NCBI RefSeq assembly: GCF_001956215.1
Contig: NZ_MRTQ01000028.1
Span: 1-61,771 of the forward strand
Source of the DNA: Paenibacillus sp. FSL R5-0490
GTDB lineage: Bacteria; Bacillota; Bacilli; Bacillales; Cytobacillaceae
DNA length: 61,771 bases
Reading direction: 5' to 3'
Shown: positions 9,046 to 17,453 of the stretch, one piece after another
How positions within the stretch are numbered: position 1 is the first letter of the stretch
How the letters are laid out: every line of letters begins with the position of its first letter
Made by a program: the position numbers and the translations under genes
The notes under the pieces: model-generated
Told to the model about the DNA's origin: nothing
Database searches by the model: none
What the model saw: the letters and a program-made list of their open reading frames with translations, nothing else

Positions 9046-9768
9046 GTGGGTACAGATATAAAAATGAACTTATCAGAAAGATTTGAGGCAGCCTTTAACC
9101 GAATTCACAAGGCTTTGAAACAATCTGCTAAACAAGCCAGAACTGACAGGTTTTATAAGCTGATTGAAATACAGAAAAACCATTCGCTGATTCGATTATA
9201 TGAGGACGATTTATATCAGTTTGCCAAACTGAGAAATGCTATTGTTCATGAAAAAATTGATCTGGATTATTATATAGCAGAACCGCACCTGGAAACGGTG
9301 GAAAAAATTGAACTGATTGCCGGCCATTTTGAAAAGCCCAAAACCGCGATTTCGATTGCTGCCACACCGGTGTTTTATTTTTATGAAGATGGCAAGCTTT
9401 CAGATGTACTTGCCATTATCAATAAATTTTCACATTCCCAGTTTCCCATTTACTCCCGGGAAGAGGAATATTCCTGGCTATTAACCTCGGCGGATATTGT
9501 AAAATGGATGGCAGAGCATTTTACGGAAGAAACGATCCAGCTGAAAAAGGTGAAAATCAAAGAGCTTTACAACAAGAAATCCAAGCATCAAATAGCCTTT
9601 GCCGGTACGAATACCTCTATTTTCGATTTGGAGGATATGTTTGAGGAGAGCAGAAATAATAATGAAAAACTTGAAGGGATCATTGTAACCGAGAATGGAA
9701 AGCCTACTGAAAAACCAAAAGGCATCATTACTGCCTGGGATCTGCTGGAGGCTGATTCAGAAAATTGA
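9046..9768 (+). CDS. CBS-domain-like regulatory protein
   Basis: A 240-residue cytoplasmic protein. Residues 1-100 are mainly helical and charged. Residues 105-235 look like two degenerate CBS motifs: LSDVLAIINKFSHSQFPIYSR with LTSADIVKWMAEH, then a second unit ending in GIITAWDLLEA. CBS pairs usually bind adenosyl ligands and control attached or partner proteins; no partner domain is recognised. The start is GTG 9046 behind AGGGAGAG; ATG 9064 is a weaker alternative. It is monocistronic with its own terminator. The CBS call rests on motif resemblance only. Confidence 0.68.
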   Translation: MGTDIKMNLSERFEAAFNRIHKALKQSAKQARTDRFYKLIEIQKNHSLIRLYEDDLYQFAKLRNAIVHEKIDLDYYIAEPHLETVEKIELIAGHFEKPKTAISIAATPVFYFYEDGKLSDVLAIINKFSHSQFPIYSREEEYSWLLTSADIVKWMAEHFTEETIQLKKVKIKELYNKKSKHQIAFAGTNTSIFDLEDMFEESRNNNEKLEGIIVTENGKPTEKPKGIITAWDLLEADSEN

Positions 9769-9774
9769 TACGCA

Positions 9775-9808
9775 AAAAAGGTGCAGGCAATAGCCGCACC
9801 TTTTTTTA
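9775..9808 (+). terminator. Terminator after CBS-like gene
   Basis: AGGTGC pairs with GCACCT around a short loop and is followed by seven T. The A-run on its left side lets it also act for the minus-strand microgene at 9819-9947. Confidence 0.8.
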
Positions 9809-9818
9809 CCGGTTTCTT

Positions 9819-9947
9819 TTATTGGAGCAGTCCCATTCGTATCAGAGCAGACCTGTCCTGAATATTCATTCCTGCAGACCTTCTTGCAAATGTCCCTTTT
9901 TTTGCAATGCCAAAGGAATAGCGTGAAGTCGATGTAAACCTGATCAT
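9819..9947 (-). CDS. 42-residue basic microprotein
   Basis: A 43-codon frame encodes MIRFTSTSRYSFGIAKKGTF followed by 22 more residues ending in ALIRMGLLQ. ATG 9947 is preceded by AAGGAGGG at eight to nine bases, one of the best ribosome binding sites in the window, which is the main support for calling it real. The peptide is basic (eight Arg/Lys, one acidic residue) and has no membrane span. I know no family. It lies between the CBS-like gene and the preQ1 leader, pointing away from queC. Confidence 0.55.
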   Translation of the reverse strand: MIRFTSTSRYSFGIAKKGTFARRSAGMNIQDRSALIRMGLLQ

Positions 9948-10102
9948 GGCTTCAATCCCTCCTTTTGAAATCGGCGATGTATTAATACTTTTCCACGATT
10001 TTGAATTATAAAACTTTTCGTTTGAATATAAGTAATATCTTCTAAAATTCCTGTAAAGATGATAATATAAACTGATAGTTCAATAGAAAATCCGTGTACA
10101 CG

Positions 10103-10139
10103 GTAGAGGTTCTAGCTACCCTCTTTAAAAAACTAAGGA
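10103..10139 (+). promoter_or_regulatory. PreQ1 class I riboswitch
   Basis: TAGAGGTTCTAGCTACCCTC followed by TTTAAAAAACTAA matches the preQ1-I aptamer: AGAGG pairs with CCTCT, the loop carries TTCTAGCTA, and the A-rich tail with ACTAA makes the pseudoknot. It precedes queC, the classic target. ACTAAG at the aptamer end can also pair with CTTAGT at 10154-10159, giving the alternative fold for switching. Confidence 0.95.
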
Positions 10140-10140
10140 A

Positions 10141-10173
10141 AACAGGTCTGCTTTCTTAGTGGTCCTGTTTTTC
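10141..10173 (+). terminator. PreQ1 riboswitch expression platform (terminator)
   Basis: AAAACAGG pairs with CCTGTTTT across a 16-base loop and runs into a T-tract just before the queC ribosome binding site at 10181. The competing ACTAAG/CTTAGT helix would disrupt it when no preQ1 is bound. Ligand binding is expected to switch the operon off. Confidence 0.75.
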
Positions 10174-10195
10174 TATGTTAAAGGAGAATATTTTT

Positions 10196-10855
10196 ATGAA
10201 AAATGATAAAGCGCTCGTTGTATTCAGCGGCGGCCAGGATAGTACTACTTGCTTATTCTGGGCAAAGGAACGTTTTGCCGAGGTGGAAGCAGTCACTTTT
10301 AATTATAATCAGCGGCACAAACTTGAAATTGAATGTGCCAAGGAAATAGCAAAAGATCTGGGAATCAGGCATCATATCCTTGATATGTCCCTATTGAATC
10401 AGCTTGCGCCAAACGCACTGACCCGTGATGATATTGAAGTAAAGGATGGAGAGGAAGGCGGGCTTCCATCGACATTTGTGCCCGGAAGAAACCTTTTATT
10501 CATGTCCTTTGCCGGTGTACTGGCCAGTCAGATCAATGCCAGGCATATTATTACCGGTGTATGTGAAACAGATTTCAGCGGCTACCCTGATTGCCGGGAC
10601 ATTTTTATCAAATCACTGAATGTCACACTGAATCTGTCAATGGATGAACAGTTTGTGATCCATACGCCTTTAATGTGGCTCAATAAAGCTGAAACATGGA
10701 AGCTTGCAGATGAATTGGATGCCCTTGAGTATGTGCGTAATAATACGCTGACATGCTACAACGGCATTCCGGCAGATGGCTGCGGTGAGTGTCCTGCATG
10801 TCATTTAAGACAAAAAGGCCTTGAAGAATACCTCAGTGAAAAGGGGGAGCTTTAA
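10196..10855 (+). CDS. queC: 7-cyano-7-deazaguanine synthase QueC
   Basis: QueC converts 7-carboxy-7-deazaguanine to preQ0 with ATP and ammonia, the step before preQ1 in queuosine tRNA modification. The 219-residue chain has the PP-loop ATPase motif [11 protein letters not shown] near residue 8, PGRNLLF mid-chain, [11 protein letters not shown], and C-terminal zinc cysteines CGECPAC. Start 10196 is chosen because AAAGGAG (10180-10186) lies right before it; an upstream in-frame ATG at 10175 would bury that site in the coding region. It is first in queC-queD-queE, spaced three bases from queD. Confidence 0.96.
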   Translation: MKNDKALVVFSGGQDSTTCLFWAKERFAEVEAVTFNYNQRHKLEIECAKEIAKDLGIRHHILDMSLLNQLAPNALTRDDIEVKDGEEGGLPSTFVPGRNLLFMSFAGVLASQINARHIITGVCETDFSGYPDCRDIFIKSLNVTLNLSMDEQFVIHTPLMWLNKAETWKLADELDALEYVRNNTLTCYNGIPADGCGECPACHLRQKGLEEYLSEKGEL

Positions 10856-10858
10856 GCT

Positions 10859-11335
10859 ATGTACGGTTTCAGGATTGTTGAAAAACTCCAAAAAATTAAT
10901 GAAGACATTAAGCCGGATCAGCTGAAATACCACCATAAGCGTGTAATGGTCAGCAAGGAATTCACTTTTGATTCAGCCCATCATTTGCATTGCTATGAAG
11001 GAAAATGCAAAAACCTGCATGGCCACACCTATAAGGTGATTTTTGGCATAAGCGGATTCGTGGATGACAGAGGGTTAATGATTGATTTCGGCGACATAAA
11101 AGAAATCTGGAAAAACGAGATTGAGATATTTCTTGACCATAAGTACCTGAACGAAACGCTGCCCCCAATGAATACGACAGCCGAGAATATGGTTGTCTGG
11201 ATTTATGAAAAAATGCAAGAAAGCCTGCAAAACAGAATAGAGCAATATGACGGTGCAAGAGTTGAATTTGTGCGCCTTTTTGAAACTCCTACTAGCTATG
11301 CTGAAGCAAGAAGGGAGTGGATGGAAATTGAGTAA
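10859..11335 (+). CDS. queD: 6-carboxy-5,6,7,8-tetrahydropterin synthase QueD
   Basis: QueD turns dihydroneopterin triphosphate into 6-carboxytetrahydropterin, the first committed step of deazaguanine synthesis. The 158-residue protein has FDSAHHLHCYEGKCKNLHGH, holding zinc-binding histidines and the active-site cysteine, and LDHKYLNE further on. Its N-terminus is about 30 residues longer than the core, as in Bacillus QueD. The start follows GGGGGAGCTTTAAGCT, three bases after queC. It overlaps queE by eight bases, consistent with coupled translation. Confidence 0.95.
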   Translation: MYGFRIVEKLQKINEDIKPDQLKYHHKRVMVSKEFTFDSAHHLHCYEGKCKNLHGHTYKVIFGISGFVDDRGLMIDFGDIKEIWKNEIEIFLDHKYLNETLPPMNTTAENMVVWIYEKMQESLQNRIEQYDGARVEFVRLFETPTSYAEARREWMEIE

Positions 11336-12059
11336 GATTCCTGTACTGGAAATCTTCGGGCCGACTATTCAGGGGGAAGGAATGGTGATCGGCCAAAAAA
11401 CGATGTTCGTCCGTACAGCAGGATGTGATTATTCCTGCAGCTGGTGTGATTCCTCTTTTACCTGGGATGGAAGTGCGAAGGACAGCATCCGCCAAATGGA
11501 ACCGGATGAAATCTGGAAGGAGCTTAAAGAACTCGGCGGGGACGGATTTTCTTTCGTAACCATTTCGGGCGGCAATCCGGCTCTTCTGAAAAATTTGGGT
11601 GAATTAATTTCTCTGCTTAAAGCTGAACGTATTAAGCTCTGCCTCGAAACACAGGGAAGCCGCTGGCAGGATTGGTTTTATGATATTGATGAACTGACCC
11701 TGTCCCCAAAGCCGCCGAGTTCAGGCATGAATACGGACTTTGAAGTGCTTGATCTGATCGTGAATAAACTGCAGGCAGGCAGAAGAGAAGATCAGCAGTT
11801 CTCCCTGAAGATCGTTGTTTTTGATGATGAGGATTATGAATATGCCAAAAACGTATATCAGCGCTATCCAGGGGTTCCGTTTTATCTGCAGGTGGGAAAT
11901 GATGATACGGTAACAGCAGACGACCGGAATTTACTGCAGAGGCTGCTTGATAAATATGATTGGCTTATTGAAAAAACGATTCATGACAGTGAGCTGACAG
12001 ATGTGAAAGTTCTTCCGCAGCTGCATACCTATGTATGGGGCAATAAGCGGGGAGTGTAG
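11328..12059 (+). CDS. queE: 7-carboxy-7-deazaguanine synthase QueE (radical SAM)
   Basis: QueE is a radical SAM enzyme that contracts the pterin ring to 7-carboxy-7-deazaguanine. The 243-residue chain begins LSKIPVLEIFGPTIQGEG and carries the [4Fe-4S] cysteines in GCDYSCSWCD (CxxxCxxC), TISGGNPALL and the C-terminal LPQLHTYVWGNKRGV. TTG 11328 is selected because AAGGGAG sits ten bases upstream and the family N-terminus begins here; it lies inside the end of queD. The gene queF, often fourth in Bacillus operons, does not follow: a terminator does. Confidence 0.95.
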   Translation: MSKIPVLEIFGPTIQGEGMVIGQKTMFVRTAGCDYSCSWCDSSFTWDGSAKDSIRQMEPDEIWKELKELGGDGFSFVTISGGNPALLKNLGELISLLKAERIKLCLETQGSRWQDWFYDIDELTLSPKPPSSGMNTDFEVLDLIVNKLQAGRREDQQFSLKIVVFDDEDYEYAKNVYQRYPGVPFYLQVGNDDTVTADDRNLLQRLLDKYDWLIEKTIHDSELTDVKVLPQLHTYVWGNKRGV

Positions 12060-12065
12060 CATCTA

Positions 12066-12098
12066 TAATCCCGCATTCAAGATGCGGGGTTATTTTTG
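12066..12098 (+). terminator. Terminator after queE
   Basis: CCCGCAT and ATGCGGG form a seven-pair stem around TTCAAG-type loop sequence, followed by a T-rich tail. Confidence 0.85.
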
Positions 12099-12203
12099 TA
12101 GGCAAATTGCAATATATGACAGATTTCGGGCAATCTATGATATTATACGTTTGAACTTAACAAGGCATACGTGCTGTAAATTTCTATAGATAGGGAGAGT
12201 TAG

Positions 12204-13310
12204 ATGACAGATAACACCATTATCCGTTTTAATTCGGTGACAAAAAGATATGATAATGATCCGCCAGTTTTAAAAAATGTCAGCTTTGAAATTGAACGCG
12301 GGAAGTTTTATACCCTGCTGGGTCCATCGGGCTGCGGGAAAACGACGATATTGCGGCTGATTGCCGGCTTTACTGAACCTTCTGATGGGGATATCTATTT
12401 TAATGGAAAAGTCATTAATCATGTTCCCGCCAACAAAAGGCAAGTAAACACGGTTTTTCAGGACTATGCCCTGTTTCCGCATCTGAATGTGTATGAAAAC
12501 ATAGCATTCGGCTTAAAAATCAAAAAAATGAAGAAAGCGGAGATTGAGAAAAAAGTAAAAGAAGCGCTGAAGTTTGTAAACCTTGAAGGCTATGAAAACC
12601 GGGAAATTAAAGAAATGTCAGGAGGGCAGCGCCAGCGTGTTGCCATCGCAAGGGCCATTGTCAATGAGCCTGAGGTCATTCTCCTGGATGAGCCCCTATC
12701 CGCTCTTGACCTGAAGCTGCGGACCGAAATGCAGTATGAACTTAGGGAGCTGCAGAGAAATCTTGGCATCACGTTTATTTTCGTCACACATGACCAGGAG
12801 GAAGCACTTGCCATGTCAGATGAAATCTTCGTGCTTAACAGCGGAAGCATTGAGCAGAGCGGTACTCCTACTGATATTTATGACGAGCCGATCAATCGCT
12901 TTGTAGCAGATTTTATTGGTGAATCCAATATAGTTGCCGGAACGATGATCAAGGATTATCAGGTACAGTTTGCCGGAAGGTTATTTGAGTGTGTTGACGG
13001 AGGCTTTGAGCCGAATGAAGAAGTTGAGATTGTAATCCGGCCTGAAGACCTGGCTATTACAGCCCCGGATGATGGGAAGCTGAAGGTTAAAGTTGACTCC
13101 CAGCTATTCAGGGGAGTACATTATGAGATCAGCTGCTATGACAGCGATGGCAATGAGTGGCTCGTCCATTCAACCAAAAAGGCGACCGTCGGGGATCAAA
13201 TTGGCCTTCATTTCGACCCTGAAGCGATTCACGTCATGAGGCATGGGGAAACCGAAGAGGAATTTGATAAGCGTCTGGAAGCTTATGAAGAGGGAAGCCA
13301 TGAGAACTAA
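12204..13310 (+). CDS. potA: Spermidine/putrescine ABC transporter ATP-binding protein PotA
   Basis: The 368-residue ATPase energises polyamine import. Walker [10 protein letters not shown] is at about residues 38-46, the Q-loop in [13 protein letters not shown], the ABC signature MSGGQRQR, Walker [13 protein letters not shown] and switch His in [11 protein letters not shown]-terminal TOBE-like regulatory region (about 250-350) includes [12 protein letters not shown]. The start is ATG 12204 after GGGAGAG. It overlaps potB by 11 bases, the first link of a tightly coupled four-gene operon. Substrate is inferred from the strong Pot-type match of all four genes. Confidence 0.95.
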   Translation: MTDNTIIRFNSVTKRYDNDPPVLKNVSFEIERGKFYTLLGPSGCGKTTILRLIAGFTEPSDGDIYFNGKVINHVPANKRQVNTVFQDYALFPHLNVYENIAFGLKIKKMKKAEIEKKVKEALKFVNLEGYENREIKEMSGGQRQRVAIARAIVNEPEVILLDEPLSALDLKLRTEMQYELRELQRNLGITFIFVTHDQEEALAMSDEIFVLNSGSIEQSGTPTDIYDEPINRFVADFIGESNIVAGTMIKDYQVQFAGRLFECVDGGFEPNEEVEIVIRPEDLAITAPDDGKLKVKVDSQLFRGVHYEISCYDSDGNEWLVHSTKKATVGDQIGLHFDPEAIHVMRHGETEEEFDKRLEAYEEGSHEN

Positions 13311-14103
13311 TTCCCGCAATTTTTATTTAATTCCTTATGTGCTTTGGATTGCCCTCTTTGTTGTGACGCCTTTGCTTCTTGTTCTGTATTATTCATTCTT
13401 TGATATTGAAGGGCATTTCACGTTGGAGAATTATCGGAAATTCTTTACGCCTGTTTATTTAAAAATGACGCTAAGCTCCTTTTGGTATGCCTTTTTAATA
13501 ACGTTATTTTCATTACTGATCGCATATCCGACGGCCTACCTGCTGACGAAAACGAAGCATAAGCAGCTGTGGCTCTTATTGATCATCCTGCCATCCTGGA
13601 TTAATCTGCTTTTGAAAGCCTATGCTTTCCTTGGCATCTTCGGAACCTATGGCGCTGCGAATAACTTTCTGGAAGCGATGGGAATCGGCGGAAGACAAAT
13701 CCTGTTTACGGATTTCAGCTTTATCTTTGTGTCGGTCTATATATTTCTTCCTTTTATGATATTGCCGATATTTAATTCTTTAGATGAATTGAATCCAACG
13801 CTTTTGGATGCTTCCAATGATTTGGGCGGTTCTTCCTGGGTAACATTCAAGCGTGTTATCTTTCCATTGACACTGGATGGCGTTAAAGCAGGATGCCAGA
13901 TTGTCTTTATCCCTGCTCTATCATTATTCATGCTGACAAGACTGATTGCTGGAAACCGTGTCATTACTCTTGGAACCGCCATTGAGCAGCACTTTCTTGT
14001 AACACAGGATTGGGGAATGGGCTCTACCATTGCCGTCTTCCTGATTATTGCCATGGTACTCATTATGGTGCTGACAGGCAGAAGAAAGCGGGGGATCCTA
14101 TAA
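13300..14103 (+). CDS. potB: Spermidine/putrescine ABC transporter permease PotB
   Basis: A 267-residue inner-membrane permease with about six spans and the cytoplasmic EAA loop [20 protein letters not shown] that docks on PotA. ATG 13300 is preferred over the frame-open start 19 codons upstream, since AGAGGGA lies just before it and the extra residues would be only re-read potA sequence. The gene ends directly before potC (ATG at 14104, no gap). Confidence 0.95.
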   Translation: MRTNSRNFYLIPYVLWIALFVVTPLLLVLYYSFFDIEGHFTLENYRKFFTPVYLKMTLSSFWYAFLITLFSLLIAYPTAYLLTKTKHKQLWLLLIILPSWINLLLKAYAFLGIFGTYGAANNFLEAMGIGGRQILFTDFSFIFVSVYIFLPFMILPIFNSLDELNPTLLDASNDLGGSSWVTFKRVIFPLTLDGVKAGCQIVFIPALSLFMLTRLIAGNRVITLGTAIEQHFLVTQDWGMGSTIAVFLIIAMVLIMVLTGRRKRGIL

Positions 14104-14907
14104 ATGAAAAAGAACAGGAAATGGCCGGCAGTTTATTTGGCTCTTATCTTTATCATCCTGTACGCCCCGATCTTTTACTTAATATTTTATTCCTTCAACA
14201 GTGGAGGAACCATGTATCAATTCGAAGGATTTACTTTGGATTGGTATCGGGAGCTGTTTGCGGATACCCGATTGCTCATCATTGTCCTGAACACGGTTAT
14301 TATTGCTCTTTTATCTGCAGCGATATCGACCATCTTTGGAGTGGCTGGGGCACTTGCGATTGCTTATGCACGAAAGCGCAGAGTGAAAAACACGCTCCTG
14401 TCGTTGAATAATGTGCTGATTGTCAGTCCGGATGTCATTATTGGCGCGTCGTTTTTAATTCTTTTTACGATGATCGGACTTAAGCTTGGATTTGTATCTG
14501 TTTTACTGGCACACATCGCCTTCAGTGTTCCGATTGTCGTTCTGATGGTTTTGCCTAAGATTGAAGAAATGAGCACATCGATGATTTATGCTGCCATGGA
14601 TCTTGGGGCCAGCAGGTTGGATGTGCTGACTAAGGTCATTCTCCCTTATATCACACCTGGAATTTTCGCAGGCTTTTTTATGGCCCTGACCTATTCTCTG
14701 GATGATTTTGCCGTCACTTTCTTTGTTACAGGCAATGGCTTTACCACTTTGTCAGTTGAGATTTATTCCCTGGCAAGAAGGGGAGTTTCACTAAATATCA
14801 ATGCTTTATCCGCTTTGCTTTTCCTATTTACCATCATTCTGGTGACAGGCTATTACTTTATTACAAAGCGCAATGATAAGCCGAATGGAATGGGGGTAAG
14901 GCAATGA
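14104..14907 (+). CDS. potC: Spermidine/putrescine ABC transporter permease PotC
   Basis: A 267-residue permease with six spans. It starts MKKNRKWPAVYLALIFIILY and has the EAA-type loop AAMDLGASRLDVLTKVILPY. It pairs with PotB to form the channel. Start ATG 14104 follows the potB stop with no spacer. Its own stop overlaps the potD start by four bases (ATGA at 14904), indicating translational coupling. Confidence 0.95.
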   Translation: MKKNRKWPAVYLALIFIILYAPIFYLIFYSFNSGGTMYQFEGFTLDWYRELFADTRLLIIVLNTVIIALLSAAISTIFGVAGALAIAYARKRRVKNTLLSLNNVLIVSPDVIIGASFLILFTMIGLKLGFVSVLLAHIAFSVPIVVLMVLPKIEEMSTSMIYAAMDLGASRLDVLTKVILPYITPGIFAGFFMALTYSLDDFAVTFFVTGNGFTTLSVEIYSLARRGVSLNINALSALLFLFTIILVTGYYFITKRNDKPNGMGVRQ

Positions 14908-15977
14908 AGAAGCTTATTCAGGCGCTCGCCGCCGTATTAATCGTTTCATTCGCCTTGTTGTACATCGTTTCCGGGCTGAATTCCTCCCAGGGCTACACAA
15001 GCGGCAATACATTGACCATTTTTAACTGGGGCGATTATATTGATGCAGACCTGGTGGATAAGTTCGAACAGGAAACAGGCATTAAAGTCATCTATGAAAC
15101 ATTCGATTCCAATGAAGCGATGATGACGAAAATTGAACAGGGCGGAACAGCTTATGATATTGCAGTTCCATCAGAATATGCGATTGAAAAAATGAAGGAA
15201 GATGACCTGCTGCTGCCGGTTGATCATTCTAAAATTCCAAACCTGAAATATATTGATCCTCGTTTTATGGACCTGCCTTTTGATCCTGAAAATGAGTATT
15301 CAATTCCCTATTTCTGGGGCACAGTCGGTATTCTTTATAACACCGATATTTTAGGTGATAAAAAAATCACGAGCTGGAATGATCTATGGGACCCTGAATT
15401 AAAGAACCAGATCCTCCTGATTGATGGAGCAAGGGAAGTAATGGGCATGGGGCTCAACAGTCTTCATTATTCTCTTAATGACAAAGATAAAGGCCATTTG
15501 ATGGAAGCTAAAGAAAAACTCGATCGTCTTACACCTAACATTAAGGCCATTGTGGGTGATGAAATCAGAATGCTGATGGAAAATGATGAAGCCGGCATTG
15601 GCGTGGTCTGGTCCGGCACGGCACAGGAGCTTATGTGGGAGAAGGATAATCTTGAATATGTAGTTCCGGAAGAAGGCTCCAATCTCTGGTTTGATAATAT
15701 GGTCATCCCTAAGACTGCTAAAAACCCGGAAGCGGCCCACCAGTTTATGAATTTCATCCTTGACCCGGAAAATGCGGCGCAAAATACAGAATACGTCGGG
15801 TATTCAACGCCAAATAAAGAGGCGCTGAAATATATGGACAAAGAAACAATCTCTGACGAACGTTTTTATCCGGATGAAGAAATGACAGCGCGGCTGGAGG
15901 TTTACGAGAACCTGGGAAAAAGGATGCTTGCTTATTATAATGAGCTTTTCCTTGAGTTTAAAATGCATAAGAAATAG
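14904..15977 (+). CDS. potD: Spermidine/putrescine-binding protein PotD
   Basis: This 357-residue extracellular solute-binding protein captures polyamines and hands them to PotBC. The mature part has the family blocks LTIFNWGDYIDADLVDKFE and IPYFWGTVGILYNTD. The N-terminal hydrophobic segment (about 5-25) contains no cysteine, so unlike many Gram-positive binding proteins it has no lipobox; it is probably held by an uncleaved signal anchor. It is last in potABCD. No PuuR-type regulator gene precedes the operon here. Confidence 0.93.
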   Translation: MKKLIQALAAVLIVSFALLYIVSGLNSSQGYTSGNTLTIFNWGDYIDADLVDKFEQETGIKVIYETFDSNEAMMTKIEQGGTAYDIAVPSEYAIEKMKEDDLLLPVDHSKIPNLKYIDPRFMDLPFDPENEYSIPYFWGTVGILYNTDILGDKKITSWNDLWDPELKNQILLIDGAREVMGMGLNSLHYSLNDKDKGHLMEAKEKLDRLTPNIKAIVGDEIRMLMENDEAGIGVVWSGTAQELMWEKDNLEYVVPEEGSNLWFDNMVIPKTAKNPEAAHQFMNFILDPENAAQNTEYVGYSTPNKEALKYMDKETISDERFYPDEEMTARLEVYENLGKRMLAYYNELFLEFKMHKK

Positions 15978-15980
15978 GGT

Positions 15981-16012
15981 ACTGCCAGGATTTAAGATCC
16001 TGGCAGTTTTTG
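15981..16012 (+). terminator. Terminator after potD
   Basis: ACTGCCAGGAT and ATCCTGGCAGT form an 11-pair perfect stem with a short loop, followed by TTTT. Confidence 0.9.
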
Positions 16013-16066
16013 TATTGGAACGGATTTAGGGAATCAGGGAATGCTAGCGCAAAGGAGGATGGAAAA

Positions 16067-16840
16067 ATGAAGAGATTCTTCAGCATATTTGTATTGATTT
16101 TTTCATTCGGAAGTATAGGAACTCCCATAAGTGCTGCTTCTCCAAAACCTGAATTGGCCATTGTCACTGACGATCTTGGGAACAATATGAAGGGAACAAA
16201 AGAAATGATGGAACTGCCGGTGACCTTGACGGCTGCCATCATGCCCTTCATGCCAACGACAAAAGAAGATGCAGAACTGGCAAATAAAAACGGGCATGAA
16301 GTAATCGTTCATATGCCGATGGAGCCGAAAAGAGGAAAAAGGAGCTGGCTTGGGCCGGGGGCCATCACAACAGATTTAACAGATGAAGAAATCCGCAGCA
16401 GAGTAGAGAGCGCCATTAAAGAAGTGCCCCATGCGGTCGGCATGAATCATCATATGGGTTCAAGAGCCACTGAAAATGAACGGGTCATGAGAGTTGTCCT
16501 TGAAGTATGTAAAGAACACGGATTATTTTATCTTGACAGCAAAACAACCGGAAAAAGCGTCGTCGGCAAGCTGGCAAATGAAATAGGTGTTCCTTATGTC
16601 GAAAACAATATTTTCTTCGATGATATTTATACGACAGCACATATCACCAAACAGGCTGACAGACTTGCTGAAAAACTCGTGCAAAACGAACGCATCATCG
16701 CAATCGGCCATGTCGGCATAACAGGTACAAAGATGGTTAGTGTGCTAAAAGAGTATATACCTGTATATAAAGAGAAAGCCCAAATTGTTCCGCTGTCAGA
16801 ACTGATTCCAGGCTACGAACTGATTGATGACGGACCTTAA
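16067..16840 (+). CDS. Divergent polysaccharide deacetylase family protein (YibQ-like)
   Basis: A 257-residue secreted protein with a signal peptide (MKRFFSIFVLIFSFGSIGTP, cleaved near residue 24) and a divergent polysaccharide deacetylase domain (PF04748). Visible motifs are AIVTDDLGNN (metal/catalytic Asp pair), VIVHMPMEP, GMNHHMGSRAT (zinc histidines) and FYLDSKTT. The family is thought to act on cell-envelope glycans; substrate is unknown. ATG 16067 is taken because AAAGGAGG is nine bases upstream. It has its own terminator and is independent of potD. Confidence 0.88.
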   Translation: MKRFFSIFVLIFSFGSIGTPISAASPKPELAIVTDDLGNNMKGTKEMMELPVTLTAAIMPFMPTTKEDAELANKNGHEVIVHMPMEPKRGKRSWLGPGAITTDLTDEEIRSRVESAIKEVPHAVGMNHHMGSRATENERVMRVVLEVCKEHGLFYLDSKTTGKSVVGKLANEIGVPYVENNIFFDDIYTTAHITKQADRLAEKLVQNERIIAIGHVGITGTKMVSVLKEYIPVYKEKAQIVPLSELIPGYELIDDGP

Positions 16841-16844
16841 AAAT

Positions 16845-16879
16845 AAAAGCTGCAACCCCTGAGCGGTTTGCAGCTTTAA
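16845..16879 (+). terminator. Terminator after polysaccharide deacetylase gene
   Basis: AAAGCTGCAA pairs perfectly with TTGCAGCTTT around a 12-base loop. The T-tail is short. Confidence 0.7.
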
Positions 16880-16880
16880 T

Positions 16881-17000
16881 GGTGTGTGCGAAAGTGGTCT
16901 AGTGGTGGTATAGGTACTTGTCACCTATACAGGTGGCCGCCCACATTCCGGTCTGGTTAGTCCCGCAACGATAGCGTTAGAAGAGGTGGGCGGCCGTGAA
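16881..17000. other. Structured intergenic element of unknown type
   Basis: Two stable helices lie in non-coding DNA. GTATAGGT (16908-16915) pairs with ACCTATAC (16923-16930) around a seven-base loop. GGCCGCCCAC (16935-16944) pairs with GTGGGCGGCC (16986-16995) and encloses a small AACG/CGTT hairpin. GC content is well above the surroundings. No T-tract follows, so it is not a simple terminator. It may be a structured RNA or the end of a lost mobile element; I know no matching family. Confidence 0.55.
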
Positions 17001-17187
17001 TATAGTATATGCAAAGACGGAGAAAGGATGCAGATACTGCTGATGAAAAATACGGGTATTTGAAAAACTTTCAGGATTAAAATAACTATCCATTGTAAAA
17101 CATAACAATGTCAGTATTTCAGCAGTTAAGGAATTTTCTTGCCTATAAAGGGGTATGTAAGGAATAAATCAAAAGCGAAGGGGGTGT

Positions 17188-17340
17188 ATGCTTTGGACTT
17201 TAGCAGGTATTCTGCTTGTATTATGGATTCTTGGATTAATATTTAAAGTAGCTGGAGGCATTATTCATATTCTGCTGGTAATCGCAGCAATCATCATTGT
17301 GGTTAACTTTATCAGAGGCAGAGCATCCGGCAGGGGATAG
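17188..17340 (+). CDS. Lmo0937-family small membrane protein
   Basis: A 50-residue hydrophobic protein beginning MLWTLAGILLVLWILGLIF, with two close membrane spans separated by VAGGIIH and ending in a basic tail (RGRASGRG). This layout fits the lmo0937/YqaE-like small membrane family common in Firmicutes, often linked to envelope stress in annotations, with no defined function. ATG 17188 follows AAGGGGG. It is monocistronic with a strong terminator. Confidence 0.8.
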   Translation: MLWTLAGILLVLWILGLIFKVAGGIIHILLVIAAIIIVVNFIRGRASGRG

Positions 17341-17345
17341 CAGGT

Positions 17346-17372
17346 AAAGCCTTCTATATTAGAAGGCTTTTC
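17346..17372 (+). terminator. Terminator after small membrane protein gene
   Basis: AAAGCCTTCT and AGAAGGCTTT form a perfect ten-pair stem (loop ATATT) followed by T. Confidence 0.9.
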
Positions 17373-17410
17373 AAATACACTTTACATAATATTATTATAA
17401 TAGACAAAGT

Positions 17411-17447
17411 TAAAAAAGAAAAACCAGCCCCAAGGCAGGGGCCGGTT
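17411..17447 (-). terminator. Terminator after FtsH-like gene
   Basis: Stem 17422-17431 with 17438-17447 (one mismatch, loop AAGGCA). On the minus strand it is followed by GGTTTTTCTTTTTT. Confidence 0.8.
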
Positions 17448-17453
17448 CCGTTA

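Noticed and set aside
16890..16965. tRNA-like stretch (GGTCTAGTGGT D-arm-like sequence, seven-base loop containing TTGTC)
   Set aside because: The anticodon loop lacks the expected U33 position, there is no TTCGA T-loop and no acceptor stem pairing, so it is not a tRNA gene.
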